Source of the DNA: JAKVBK01 sp022447275
Lineage (GTDB): Bacteria > Pseudomonadota > Alphaproteobacteria > Rhodobacterales > Rhodobacteraceae
Assembly: GCA_047125605.1 (NCBI GenBank)
Contig: CP138932.1
Location: 1,860,001-1,924,000, forward strand
Direction of reading: 5' to 3'
DNA length: 64,000 nt
Within the stretch, counting starts at the first letter, position 1; each line of letters starts with the position of its first letter. A program made the position numbers and the translations under genes. Positions 24,653 through 33,212 of this stretch are shown here, in pieces. The notes under the pieces were generated by a model. It was given only the letters and a program-made list of their open reading frames with translations. It was not told the DNA's origin and searched no databases.

Positions 24653-25680
24653 GCTTCAAAAACCTCCGGAAGATCCGGGATGCTGCGGGTTAGGAATGCG
24701 GGCACGGGCAGGCCTTTCTCAGCCAAGAAATCTGCATTGTAGAGGCGTGACGCATAGCGGGTTCCGTAATCGCACAGTATCGTCGCGATCGTGTGACCGG
24801 GCCCAAGTTCCCGTGCCATGCGGATCGCACCTGCAATATTGACACCGGAGGAGGCGCCAAGGCAAAGGCCTTCCTCTTCAAGAAGGTCAAAAATAATGGG
24901 CAGAGCCTCGGAATCCGGGATGTTGAAGGACATATCCGGGGTAAAGCCTTCAAGGTTTGCTGTGATCCGGCCTTGTCCGATGCCTTCAGCGATTGAGCTG
25001 CCTTCCGCCTTTAACGCCCCGTCGGTGTAGTAGCTATAGAGCGCAGCACCATCGGGATCGGCCAAACCGATCTTCACGCCTTTCGGTTGCAGCGCCTCTG
25101 CCATACCAGCCAAAGTGCCGCCGGATCCAACCGCACAGATAAAGCCGTCCAGCTTGCCGTCCGTCTGCGCCCAGATTTCAGGGCCGGTTGTTTTAATGTG
25201 GGCTTGTCTATTCGCAACATTGTCGAACTGGTTGGCCCAAATGGCCCCCCCTTCCAATGTCTTGTTAAGTTCTTCCGCCAAGCGACCGGAATAGCGCACG
25301 AAATTGTTTGGATTTCGGTAAGGAACCGCAGGCACCTCGACAAGATGCGCCCCTGCAGTTCTCAACATATCCTTCTTTTCCTGGCTCTGCGTCTCAGGGA
25401 TAACGATCACCGTCCGAAACCCCATGGAAGCCCCCACAAGGGCCAAGCCAATTCCAGTGTTGCCCGCGGTGCCCTCAACGATCGTGCCACCGGGCTTCAG
25501 CCGGCCTGAAGCAATGGCATCCTTGATGATAAAGAGCGCGGCACGATCCTTGACTGATTGCCCCGGGTTCATGAACTCGGCCTTGCCAAGGATTTCACAT
25601 CCGGTTTCCTCGCTTGCGCGACGCAGCTTGATTAGGGGGGTATTGCCGACCGTGTCGGCCAAGTCTGAACGCACCTGCAT
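24649..25680 (-). CDS. PLP-dependent cysteine synthase family protein
   Basis: The 343-residue enzyme belongs to the CysK/cystathionine beta-synthase group. NTPLIKLRRASEETG leads the fold, the PLP lysine is in PGQSVKDRAA, EGTAGNTGIGLA binds the substrate carboxylate, and GSGGTLAG holds the PLP phosphate. It would make cysteine from O-acetylserine and sulfide, although members with the C-terminal CDYGTRYASRLYN segment form a distinct subgroup whose substrates are less certain. The ATG at 25680 is chosen for a strong GGAGG; the open frame to 25824 lacks family character. It is the first gene of an overlapping operon with the MscS channel and AlaX. Confidence 0.9.
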   Translation of the reverse strand: MQVRSDLADTVGNTPLIKLRRASEETGCEILGKAEFMNPGQSVKDRAALFIIKDAIASGRLKPGGTIVEGTAGNTGIGLALVGASMGFRTVIVIPETQSQEKKDMLRTAGAHLVEVPAVPYRNPNNFVRYSGRLAEELNKTLEGGAIWANQFDNVANRQAHIKTTGPEIWAQTDGKLDGFICAVGSGGTLAGMAEALQPKGVKIGLADPDGAALYSYYTDGALKAEGSSIAEGIGQGRITANLEGFTPDMSFNIPDSEALPIIFDLLEEEGLCLGASSGVNIAGAIRMARELGPGHTIATILCDYGTRYASRLYNADFLAEKGLPVPAFLTRSIPDLPEVFEA

Positions 25681-25786
25681 GAAAGCCTCCGCACCTTTGT
25701 ACTGATATGTGAGTATCTTTCGTTGGCCCGGTGTCAACCGAAACGGGTCGCACAACGCCCGCAAGTTTACGTGCATCCAGCGTATG

Positions 25787-26519
25787 TCAGGCTGCGGGAA
25801 GCAGATGAACAAGGGATTTGGCATAGTCTGGCTCCACCTGCCACGAACAGGCTACCTCCCAAGCCATAACCGCCTGCTGCGCCAAGGGCGTGCAGGGCCC
25901 GATATGCGCACGATCAAAGAGGGTGAGATCCCTGCGCGCCTCATCCCAATCCAGCAGGGCAAGCCGTCCATCGGGGCATCGCAGGAGATTGGCCGGGCCC
26001 AAATCGCCATGAATGGCGGAACAGGGACCGGCAGCGACCGCCGCCCAAGCCGCCCGGCAACGCCGCGCTGCAGGCTAGCCAATCGCCTCAAGATCGACAT
26101 CCCCTGCACGCGCCTCGACCAACAGAACCTTTGAAGACGCAAATCCCGGTCGTTGGCAGATGTCTTTGGTTTTAATGTGAAATGCGCCCAAAGGACGTGA
26201 CAGCGCCGCCAAATCCCGCCGCGTGCCCGCTTGGCCCTCGACAAAGGGCTCACAGGTCCAGCCATCCTCGGCCAAGCGCCCCCTCAGGCTGCGGACCATG
26301 GTCGGAACGAAAAGCCCGCACGCGCTGGCGATATCGTGGAGATCCGAAAGCCAATGCAATGCGGCTTCACTGCGCTTTGTAGATTTGAACACAAGGGACG
26401 GGCCTGACCCTTTCGTGCGCAAGACGCGGTTGCGATGGCCCCCATGCAGGGGCAGCAGGTCAGCAGACCCCCCCCCAAGCCGCCAGCGGCGGCAAAGTGG
26501 CAGGAGGCCTATCCTGCAC
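25787..26519 (-). pseudogene. APH-type phosphotransferase gene broken by a 9-G frameshift and an internal TAG
   Basis: Reading in from GTG 26519, the frame gives an N-terminus (VQDRPPATLPPLAAW) that must shift by one base inside a run of nine G (26468-26476 on the plus strand as C) to join the rest: LPLHGGHRNRVLRTKGSGPSLVFK. That second frame stops at TAG (26075-26077), then continues in the same frame to 25787 with IHGDLGPANLL, the catalytic loop H-G-D-x-x-x-x-N, and ALLDWDEARRD, the metal-binding D-x-D/W motif. These are the hallmarks of aminoglycoside/choline/homoserine kinase-like enzymes. The gene overlaps the 3' end of the Nudix gene by about 11 bp, as a working gene would. Both lesions may be real or sequencing faults. 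Confidence 0.8.
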
Positions 26520-27681
26520 CCTTTTCCCCGTCATTCCGCTTCCGGGTGAACACGACTTGCCGCTCCGCCTGCAAATCTGGCCGTTTGCGCGCCAGATAGA
26601 GTGCCGAAAGGGCCAGCGGCCCGTTTGCCACCTCGCCCGTGTCCAGCAGATGCATCAATTCCTCAAAAGAGATCACATGAGCCCGTATGTCTTCGTCCTC
26701 CGACGCCATGCCTCCGGTACCGGCAGCACTGTCGGGAAGATCCGCGATTCCAATGAACGAAAAGACAAATTCCGTCTTTGCCGCAGGCGATGGATAGGCG
26801 CCGGGCAATTCGATCAAACGTGCAAGCTCAAGCCCAGCCTCTTCGCGCGCCTCGCGCAGCACGGTTTCACGGGGCGTCTCCCCCGGATCAACGCGCCCCG
26901 CAATGGCCTCCAAAGACCAAGGCTGCGGATCCCCACGCCCATAGATGCCCATGCGAAACTGTTCAACCAGCAATACCCGGTCACGAACCGGGTCATAGGG
27001 CAGCACCGTGGCCGCATCGCCTGAAACAAAAACAGCGCGGTGCAATTCCGGTGACATCTGCCCATCAAACTTGCGGTGCCGCAGACGGTATTCCTCGACT
27101 GAGAAAAAGTCCGCATAAGCAACAGTCCGGGTTCGCACCTCCACATCCGAGGGCTCTGCCGAACGGCGCAGGGTTGTCGGAGCAGGACTGGCCGCATTCT
27201 GCGCGGCCTGCGCCCGCGCCAGCAGCGATGGCAGACGCTCTTGCACCCTGCGCGGCGATTGTCGCCCAAACATGGCGATCGCCTCACGTGCAGCGATGGT
27301 CTGTCGTGGCCCGTTCAGAACGCTCCAACGGTGCAGATCCCAAGGCTCTGCTGGTTCAAGCATTTCATCCCCATGCCAGTAGACCTCGGCCCCACAAGAC
27401 CCATCCTCGGTGTTCACCTGCAACTGGCGCACACCGTACCCGTGCCCGCCCTCATAAAAGTCGAGGCGCGCTTTCTGGTCGACCGTAGGCCGGATCAACA
27501 GCCCCTCCGCGACCCAGCCCTGCTTGGGCACAATCATTGGGTAGTCTGCCCCCACAACGCGATGGGCAACATGGTCAACCAGCCAAGCTGCCTCAGCTGC
27601 GACGTCCCCGCCAGCGACGGCCTGAAGCAGGGGCAGATGTCTTAGGGTGCCATAAAGGAAAAGCGCGGATTGATCAGACAC
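26509..27681 (-). CDS. Nudix hydrolase (ADP-ribose pyrophosphatase type) with N-terminal gamma-glutamylcyclotransferase-like domain
   Basis: The 390-residue protein is a two-domain fusion. The N-terminal ~150 residues begin ALFLYGTLRHLPLLQAV, the start of the gamma-glutamylcyclotransferase (AIG2-like) fold, with an acidic residue in the DFYEGG segment. The C-terminal ~210 residues are a Nudix domain whose box starts at GRVDPGETPRET and ends REAREEAG. Family knowledge suggests ADP-ribose or nucleotide-sugar hydrolysis, which recycles toxic intermediates. GTG 27681 is preferred because GAGGC precedes it; ATG 27729 is an alternative. It is followed by the decayed phosphotransferase. Confidence 0.88.
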   Translation of the reverse strand: MSDQSALFLYGTLRHLPLLQAVAGGDVAAEAAWLVDHVAHRVVGADYPMIVPKQGWVAEGLLIRPTVDQKARLDFYEGGHGYGVRQLQVNTEDGSCGAEVYWHGDEMLEPAEPWDLHRWSVLNGPRQTIAAREAIAMFGRQSPRRVQERLPSLLARAQAAQNAASPAPTTLRRSAEPSDVEVRTRTVAYADFFSVEEYRLRHRKFDGQMSPELHRAVFVSGDAATVLPYDPVRDRVLLVEQFRMGIYGRGDPQPWSLEAIAGRVDPGETPRETVLREAREEAGLELARLIELPGAYPSPAAKTEFVFSFIGIADLPDSAAGTGGMASEDEDIRAHVISFEELMHLLDTGEVANGPLALSALYLARKRPDLQAERQVVFTRKRNDGEKGAG

Positions 27682-27732
27682 TGGCCTAGCCTCAACAAAA
27701 TTGCACCTTGCCCGCCAATGGGAAGGCACGGC

Positions 27733-28179
27733 CTACAAGAAACGCCGCTTTGCCCATTCAGCCAGAAGCGCAGATCCGATGCCCCCGAACAACAACACGA
27801 GGCCCGGAGTTGGGTCCTCGAGGAGCAGAAGGCTATAGTCAGAAATCAAGCCGAAAACCGCATTTATAGCCTCGCTTGGATCGCCGTAGCGTTTCTTCAA
27901 CGACAGCTCCAGCATGCGCCAGATCGACCAGAACAGAACGGCGAAAAAATACACTGTGAAAGCGCCACGCACCCCATGGCCGATTGCTCCAACGTAGCTT
28001 TTGCCCGAAACGAGGCGCCCCACCACCCGCCAGCCCGTGATCAGGCCCAATCCAGCGTTCACGATCGGCAGCCATCCCGCCGGTGTGCCTTCTGGCAAAA
28101 GGCCAATATAGAGAACTGAGGCAAACCACGCGACCCCCGCCAAGGAGAGGGCTGCAAAGAGGCGCGCGGCTGTAGGCAT
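27733..28179 (-). CDS. trgA: TrgA family tellurite-resistance membrane protein
   Basis: The 148-residue protein has four hydrophobic segments and begins MPTAARLFAALSLAG, the usual opening of TrgA proteins, first described in a Rhodobacter sphaeroides tellurite-resistance locus. The middle motif NAGLGLITGWRVVGR and the C-terminal LLAEWAKRRFL also fit. The molecular mechanism is not established for the family. It lies 14 bp downstream of cyclopropane fatty acid synthase on the same strand, so the two are probably co-transcribed as envelope-modifying genes. Confidence 0.85.
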   Translation of the reverse strand: MPTAARLFAALSLAGVAWFASVLYIGLLPEGTPAGWLPIVNAGLGLITGWRVVGRLVSGKSYVGAIGHGVRGAFTVYFFAVLFWSIWRMLELSLKKRYGDPSEAINAVFGLISDYSLLLLEDPTPGLVLLFGGIGSALLAEWAKRRFL

Positions 28180-28193
28180 CGGGCGACTCCGGA

Positions 28194-29408
28194 TCAGGTG
28201 GTGGGACGGGTTACGGTGATTTGGGTCACGTCGCAGCTGCCCGAAGAAAAGGTCGAGGCGCAGGATGTGAGATAGAAATCCCACATGCGCCGGAACCGGT
28301 CATCAAAGCCCATCGCAGCAACGTCGCTCCAACGGTCGTTGAAGGTTTCATGCCATCGGCGCAGGGTCGTGGAATAGCTGGGCCCAAACTCGCGACTGCC
28401 GGAAACGCTAAGACCGGCCTTTTCAACCTCTTTGCGCAGCACTGAAGGGCTGGGCAGCATCCCCCCTGGAAAGATATATTTCTGAATGAAATCAACGCCC
28501 TTTCGATAGGCCTCCCAGCGGCTATCTTCAACAGTGATGATCTGGAGGGTGGCGTTCTTGCCGGGCTTGAGACGGTTTTTCACCGTATCAAAGTAAACAG
28601 GCCAGTATTTCTCGCCCACGGCTTCGAACATCTCAATCGAGGCGATCCCGTCATAGGTGCCGCGCTCGTCGCGGTAATCTTGCAATTTGATCTCAACCAT
28701 GTCGGACAGGCCAAGCCGCTGCATCCGCGCAACGGCAAAATCATGTTGCTCTTTTGAGATGGTCAGCCCCGTTACGCGCAAGCCGCGCTCCTTGGCAGCA
28801 TATTCCGCAAAACCGCCCCATCCGCAGCCGATTTCCAGAACATGGTCACCGGGTTGCGCACCCATCTGATCTACCATCGAGGCATATTTGGCAGTCTGGG
28901 CTTTCTCGAGGCTTTCCTGACCGGTCTCATAGAGCGCCGATGAATACGTCATCGTGTCGTCCAGCCAAAGGCCGTAGAAATCGTTCCCAAGGTCATAGTG
29001 GTACGAGATGTTCTTCTTGGCCTGACGCTTGCTGTTGGATTGCAGCCAGAAGCGCAGTCGCTCATAGGCGCGCACGAGGCTCATCCCCGGAAAGCCATCA
29101 TAGACAGCCGCGTTGTCCTCGTGGACGAAATCCATGAAGGCCTGAAGGTCAGGTGTGGTCCACCACCCGTCGAGATAGGCATCGCAGAAACCCAGATCCC
29201 CCTCCCGGATCAGGCGAGAGAAGACATCATCGTTATGGATCTTAATATGGGCAACCGGGCCCGGTTTATGCCCCTCGACGCGGAACACCCGGCCATCGGA
29301 CAGTTCAAAATCCAAGCGTCCGTGATTAATCTTCTGCGCTTGCTGAAAGACTGCCGTAAAATACCGAGGCAGATCGCGTTGCCCCTGTATATCTGTCATG
29401 ACACTCAT
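28194..29408 (-). CDS. cfa: cyclopropane-fatty-acyl-phospholipid synthase
   Basis: The 404-residue enzyme transfers a methylene group from S-adenosylmethionine to a double bond in membrane phospholipid acyl chains, which stiffens membranes under acid or oxidative stress. The SAM-binding motif is VLEIGCGWGGFAEYAA, preceded by the NISYHYDLGNDFYGLWLDDTMTYSSA segment that is nearly diagnostic of Cfa, and followed by GKNATLQIITVEDSRW. The ATG at 29408 has GGGGGAA upstream; an ATG nine bases further in (MTDIQG) is a close alternative. It is followed by trgA 14 bp away. Confidence 0.94.
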   Translation of the reverse strand: MSVMTDIQGQRDLPRYFTAVFQQAQKINHGRLDFELSDGRVFRVEGHKPGPVAHIKIHNDDVFSRLIREGDLGFCDAYLDGWWTTPDLQAFMDFVHEDNAAVYDGFPGMSLVRAYERLRFWLQSNSKRQAKKNISYHYDLGNDFYGLWLDDTMTYSSALYETGQESLEKAQTAKYASMVDQMGAQPGDHVLEIGCGWGGFAEYAAKERGLRVTGLTISKEQHDFAVARMQRLGLSDMVEIKLQDYRDERGTYDGIASIEMFEAVGEKYWPVYFDTVKNRLKPGKNATLQIITVEDSRWEAYRKGVDFIQKYIFPGGMLPSPSVLRKEVEKAGLSVSGSREFGPSYSTTLRRWHETFNDRWSDVAAMGFDDRFRRMWDFYLTSCASTFSSGSCDVTQITVTRPTT

Positions 29409-29640
29409 CAGGTTCCCCCCAAGTCGACCTTCTGCGAACACACAGCTTTTCCCACGAAAACTGTCTGGCTGCTCTTACAACCACCTGCGGTGACCATGTC
29501 GCGCAAATACCGAGAAAGTCCAGAGCAGGCGACGCCCATTTTTGTATGCGATGCCAGCACCGTTTTCATGTTCGGTCAATTGAGTCGCTAAATCGATTCA
29601 ATTTGCAAGTATTTGCAACCGAAGCGTGTTGTTTCCGCAC

Positions 29641-29670
29641 AAAAAAACCCCTCCGGCATGCGGAAGGGTT
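29641..29670 (-). terminator. rho-independent terminator of the M20 amidohydrolase gene
   Basis: In the reverse-strand RNA the arms AACCCUUCCG and CGGAGGGGUU pair with one G-U wobble around a short loop, followed by seven U. It lies 24 bp past the stop of the amidohydrolase gene. Confidence 0.85.
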
Positions 29671-29693
29671 TGGGTTGTTGGGAAAAGAAACTG

Positions 29694-30860
29694 CTAGTTC
29701 GCGGCGGGCATACGTTGCTCCGCAATTTCGGCAAACCAAGAACAGCCAGCAGGGATCGCATCATCTGTAAAATTGTACTCCGGATGGTGCACCGATGCGG
29801 TATCGCCGTTGCCCACCAGAATGTAGGCACCCGGGCGCTCCTCAAGCATGAAGGCAAAGTCTTCGCCGCCCATTACCAACGGAGCCTCTTGGCAATCGCC
29901 AGAAACTTGGCGCGCTACATCGGCGGCAAACTCTGTCTGCGCATCATGGTTTACCATCACGGGATAGCCGCGGATGTAGTTGACATCCGCTGTGCCCCCG
30001 AAGGTGATACAAACCCCTTCAATGATCTCCTTGATCCGCTTTTCCGCGAGATCACGCATTTCGGCGGCCATCGTGCGCACGGTGCCTTTGATCTGCACGC
30101 GCTGGGGGATGACGTTGAATGCTTTCGACGAGGTCTCAAAAGAGGTGACCGAAACAACGATCTGTTCCACCGGATCGGCGTTGCGGCTCACGATGGATTG
30201 CAGCGCAAGAACCGCCTGCGCCGCCATCACAGTTGTGTCGACGGTTTCCTGAGGCTTGGCAGCATGCCCTCCCCGCCCTTCGAGCGTGATGTCAAACATG
30301 TCGGTGGCTGCAAAAAACGCGCCCGGGCGAATCGCGAAGCTGCCAACCGGCCGCCCGGGCCAATTGTGCATGCCGTAGACCTCCTGGATGCCCCAGCGGT
30401 CCATCATGCCGTCATCGCACATTTCCTTGCCGCCGCCGCCGCCCTCTTCAGCCGGCTGGAAGATCACCACAACAGTGCCGTCAAAGTTCCGGGTCTCGGA
30501 GAGATATTTGGCGGCCCCGAGCAGCATGGCAGTATGCCCGTCATGCCCGCAGGCATGCATGGCACCGGGTGTTTTGCTGGCATAGGGCAGTCCAGTTTGC
30601 TCGTGAATGGGCAAGGCATCCATGTCAGCACGCAGCCCGATCACTTTGCCGGAACTGTCTGACTTGCCCTTGATTACGCCAACCACGCCGGTGCGGCCGA
30701 TGCCCGTGACTACCTCGTCACATCCAAAGGCCTCAAGCTTCTCTGCCACCTTCGCCGATGTGCGATGCGTTTCAAACAGGAGTTCCGGGTTCTCGTGCAG
30801 GTCGCGGCGCCACTCGGTGATCTCGGGCAGAAGTTCGGAAAAACGATTCTTTACTGGCAT
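29694..30860 (-). CDS. M20 family metallo-amidohydrolase (hippurate hydrolase type)
   Basis: The 388-residue enzyme cleaves N-acyl bonds of amino acids or related amides. Motifs of the M20D branch are clear: RRDLHENPELLFET at the start, RADMDALPI, MHACGHDGHTAMLLGAA with the di-metal ligands, FQPAEEGGGGG with the catalytic Glu, and GGEDFAFM near the C-terminus. A dimerisation domain occupies about residues 185-290. It is monocistronic with its own terminator and divergent from a peptide-type ABC transporter 525 bp away. The two could handle the same peptides or acylated amino acids, which is inference. Confidence 0.94.
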   Translation of the reverse strand: MPVKNRFSELLPEITEWRRDLHENPELLFETHRTSAKVAEKLEAFGCDEVVTGIGRTGVVGVIKGKSDSSGKVIGLRADMDALPIHEQTGLPYASKTPGAMHACGHDGHTAMLLGAAKYLSETRNFDGTVVVIFQPAEEGGGGGKEMCDDGMMDRWGIQEVYGMHNWPGRPVGSFAIRPGAFFAATDMFDITLEGRGGHAAKPQETVDTTVMAAQAVLALQSIVSRNADPVEQIVVSVTSFETSSKAFNVIPQRVQIKGTVRTMAAEMRDLAEKRIKEIIEGVCITFGGTADVNYIRGYPVMVNHDAQTEFAADVARQVSGDCQEAPLVMGGEDFAFMLEERPGAYILVGNGDTASVHHPEYNFTDDAIPAGCSWFAEIAEQRMPAAN

Positions 30861-31385
30861 TGCTCATCCCTGTGAAATTGCGGATTGATGTTGTTTGTTG
30901 TGCTTAGAACATTTCTAGCCTGCGGGAAGCGGCGGTTGCAATCTCAACACGCCCGCCCTTCGCAGAAAAGTGCGGGAAACGTCCTCATTTTTCAGAGATA
31001 CAAGGCAAAAATATATAGCGATCCATATCTTGCACGGAAATGCAGGCACCTGGGCCTCCCAATGCCAATAGAGGCAGCAGTTTTAGTCTGAGACGGCATT
31101 GACCTCTGGAAAAGCGTGGACAGCAGCGGCAATCCTGTTAGCGTCAGCGCATGGGGGGCTGACGGCCTTGGGAACAGGACCGTCAGATCCCGGTGCAATT
31201 AGGAACCGGAACTGCATGACCACATTGAGTCTTTCAAGCGTATGCCGAACTGGGTCACGTCCTGTGACGCAGCTTCAAAACGCTTGGCTGGCTGTGGCTG
31301 CCCCCTTTGATTTGGCGCGGTCGGCACAAAAGGAACGGCTGCCCAGGACACCTGTTCCCAACAACAGTCCAACAAGGAGAAACCC
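30861..31385. other. 525-bp divergent promoter region
   Basis: No supported gene lies here; the 96-codon frame entering from 31099 has no ribosome site and overlaps the transporter leader. An inverted repeat with 7-bp arms CGTCAGC and GCTGACG lies at 31142-31164, about 220 bp upstream of the binding-protein gene, and could be an operator or leader hairpin. AAGGAG stands nine bases before the ATG at 31386. Confidence 0.5.
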
Positions 31386-33119
31386 ATGAAAATGAAATCC
31401 GCCCTTCTGGGCGCGGCCGCCGCAGTGGCGTTCGCTCCGGTGATGGCGCAGGCTGCCGGTCACGAAGGCCCTCGCGGCCGTGACGGCAACGTCAGCATCA
31501 TCTACTGGCAGGCCCCCTCGATCCTCAACCCGTTCCTCTCGGGCGGTACAAAGGATGTTGAATCCGCCTCGATGATCATCGAGCCGCTGGCACGCTATGA
31601 CCAAGGCGGCAACCTGACGCCCTGGCTCGTTGAAGAGATCCCCAGCGTCGACAATGGTGGCGTCTCTGCTGACCTGACCTCGATCACATGGAAGATCACC
31701 CCCGGCCTGAAGTGGTCCGATGGCTCTGACTTCACCTCGGCGGACGTTAAGTTCACCTATGAGTACTGCACCCACCCCGAAGGTGGTTGTGCCCAGGCCA
31801 CGAAGTTCGAAGGCGTCACCTCCGTTGACACCCCTGACGACCTCACCGTTGTCGTGAACTTCGGCCAGCCAACCCCGAACCCCTACGGTCCGTTCGTGGG
31901 TGGTGAGAGCCCGATCATTCAGGCAGCACAGTTCGCTGACTGCATCGGCGCGGCGGCGTCTACCTGCACCGAGCAGAACTTCAACCCGATCGGCACTGGC
32001 CCGTTCAAGGTTGTCGAATTCAAGCCGAACGACGTGATCACCATGGAAGCCAACGACATGTATCGCGTAGAGGGCAAGCCTGCCTTCGCGACCGTGACGT
32101 TCAAAGGTGGCGGTGACGCAACCGCGGCTGGCCGTGCCGTCATGGAAACGGGCGAGTTTGACTATGCCTGGAACCTGCAGCTGGCGCCCGACGTGATCGC
32201 CGAGATGCAGGAAGGCGGCAAGGGTACGCCTGTGGCTGGCTTCGGCCCGCTGGTCGAGCGCCTGATGCTCAACAACTCCAACCCCGATCCGGCACTTGGC
32301 GACATGCGCTCCGTGAAGCAGGATCCGTCCGGCCCGTCCGAGCACCCCTTCCTGGGTGACCCGGCAGTCTATAAGGCCATGTCCATGGCGATTGACCGCC
32401 CGCTGCTGGTAGAAATCGGCTACGGTCAGGCCGGTAAGGTGACCTGTAACTGGGTGCCTGCTCCGGATGCGTTCAACTCGACCTCGCTGAGCTGCGACAC
32501 GCAGGACATCGACGGTGCAAACGCCATGCTCGATGCAGCAGGCTACATGGACACCGACGGTGACGGCGTGCGCGAGACGCCCGATGGCGTGAAGATGTCG
32601 ATCCTGTACCAGACCTCCACCAACGCCGTCCGTCAGGACTTCCAGGCGCTGATCAAGGAGTGGTGGAGCCAGATCGGTATTGAAACCGAGCTGCGCAACC
32701 TGTCTGCATCGGTCTTCTTCGGTGGGGATGCGGGCTCGCCCGATACCTTCCAGAAGTTCTATGCTGACGTGCAGATGTACGCGAACACCTTCAACGGCAC
32801 CGACCCGCAGGCCTACCTCGGCAACGGTCTGTGCGACAAGGCACCGCGTCCGGACAGCCAGTGGCAGGGTGAGAACATCTCGCGTGTCTGCATCGAAGGC
32901 TATGACGAGCTGCACTCCCAGCTTTCCTCGACCGCAGGCATCGAAGCCCGCGCCGAGATTGGCAAGAAACTCAACGACATGATGGTTGAGAACGGCGGCT
33001 TGATCCCGCTGGTGCACCGCGGTCGTCTGTCTGCGCATGCAAACAGCCTGGGCGGCGTTGCCCTGAATGTTTGGGACAGCGAGCTTTGGAACGTTGCGGA
33101 CTGGTATCGCATCAAGTGA
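31386..33119 (+). CDS. peptide-type ABC transporter, periplasmic substrate-binding protein (SBP family 5)
   Basis: The 577-residue protein has a cleavable signal peptide (to about residue 23, PVMAQA) and the extracellular solute-binding family 5 fold: NVSIIYWQAPSILNPFLSGG, the WKITPGLKWSDGSDFTSADVKFTYEY segment that marks the family, and NPIGTGPFKVVEFKPND. It lacks a lipobox. It would capture oligopeptides, nickel complexes, glycosides or similar ligands. The codons are strongly biased to preferred G/C-ending forms with a perfect AAGGAG, which suggests very high expression. A strong terminator follows, so binding protein is probably made in excess over the permeases. Confidence 0.94.
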   Translation: MKMKSALLGAAAAVAFAPVMAQAAGHEGPRGRDGNVSIIYWQAPSILNPFLSGGTKDVESASMIIEPLARYDQGGNLTPWLVEEIPSVDNGGVSADLTSITWKITPGLKWSDGSDFTSADVKFTYEYCTHPEGGCAQATKFEGVTSVDTPDDLTVVVNFGQPTPNPYGPFVGGESPIIQAAQFADCIGAAASTCTEQNFNPIGTGPFKVVEFKPNDVITMEANDMYRVEGKPAFATVTFKGGGDATAAGRAVMETGEFDYAWNLQLAPDVIAEMQEGGKGTPVAGFGPLVERLMLNNSNPDPALGDMRSVKQDPSGPSEHPFLGDPAVYKAMSMAIDRPLLVEIGYGQAGKVTCNWVPAPDAFNSTSLSCDTQDIDGANAMLDAAGYMDTDGDGVRETPDGVKMSILYQTSTNAVRQDFQALIKEWWSQIGIETELRNLSASVFFGGDAGSPDTFQKFYADVQMYANTFNGTDPQAYLGNGLCDKAPRPDSQWQGENISRVCIEGYDELHSQLSSTAGIEARAEIGKKLNDMMVENGGLIPLVHRGRLSAHANSLGGVALNVWDSELWNVADWYRIK

Positions 33120-33133
33120 TCTGTCTATAACGG

Positions 33134-33167
33134 GGCCGGGCGCACTGCGGTGCGCCCGGCCTTTTTT
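33134..33167 (+). terminator. intra-operon terminator between binding protein and permease genes
   Basis: A 12-bp perfect stem, GGCCGGGCGCAC with GTGCGCCCGGCC, around TGCG is followed by six T. It lies only 15 bp after the binding-protein stop and 46 bp before the first permease, so some read-through is needed for permease expression. That is a common way to set the ratio of binding protein to permease. Confidence 0.92.
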
Positions 33168-33212
33168 GTTTGGGCCCCTGGCCCGCCGATCTCAGACCAG
33201 CCGGAGATACGG

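Noticed and set aside
31275..33038. 587-codon open frame on the reverse strand, antisense to the ABC binding-protein gene
   Set aside because: It mirrors a strongly codon-biased G+C-rich gene. The text is His/Arg/Asp-rich without family motifs, and the plus-strand gene has a signal peptide, a ribosome site and clear homology.
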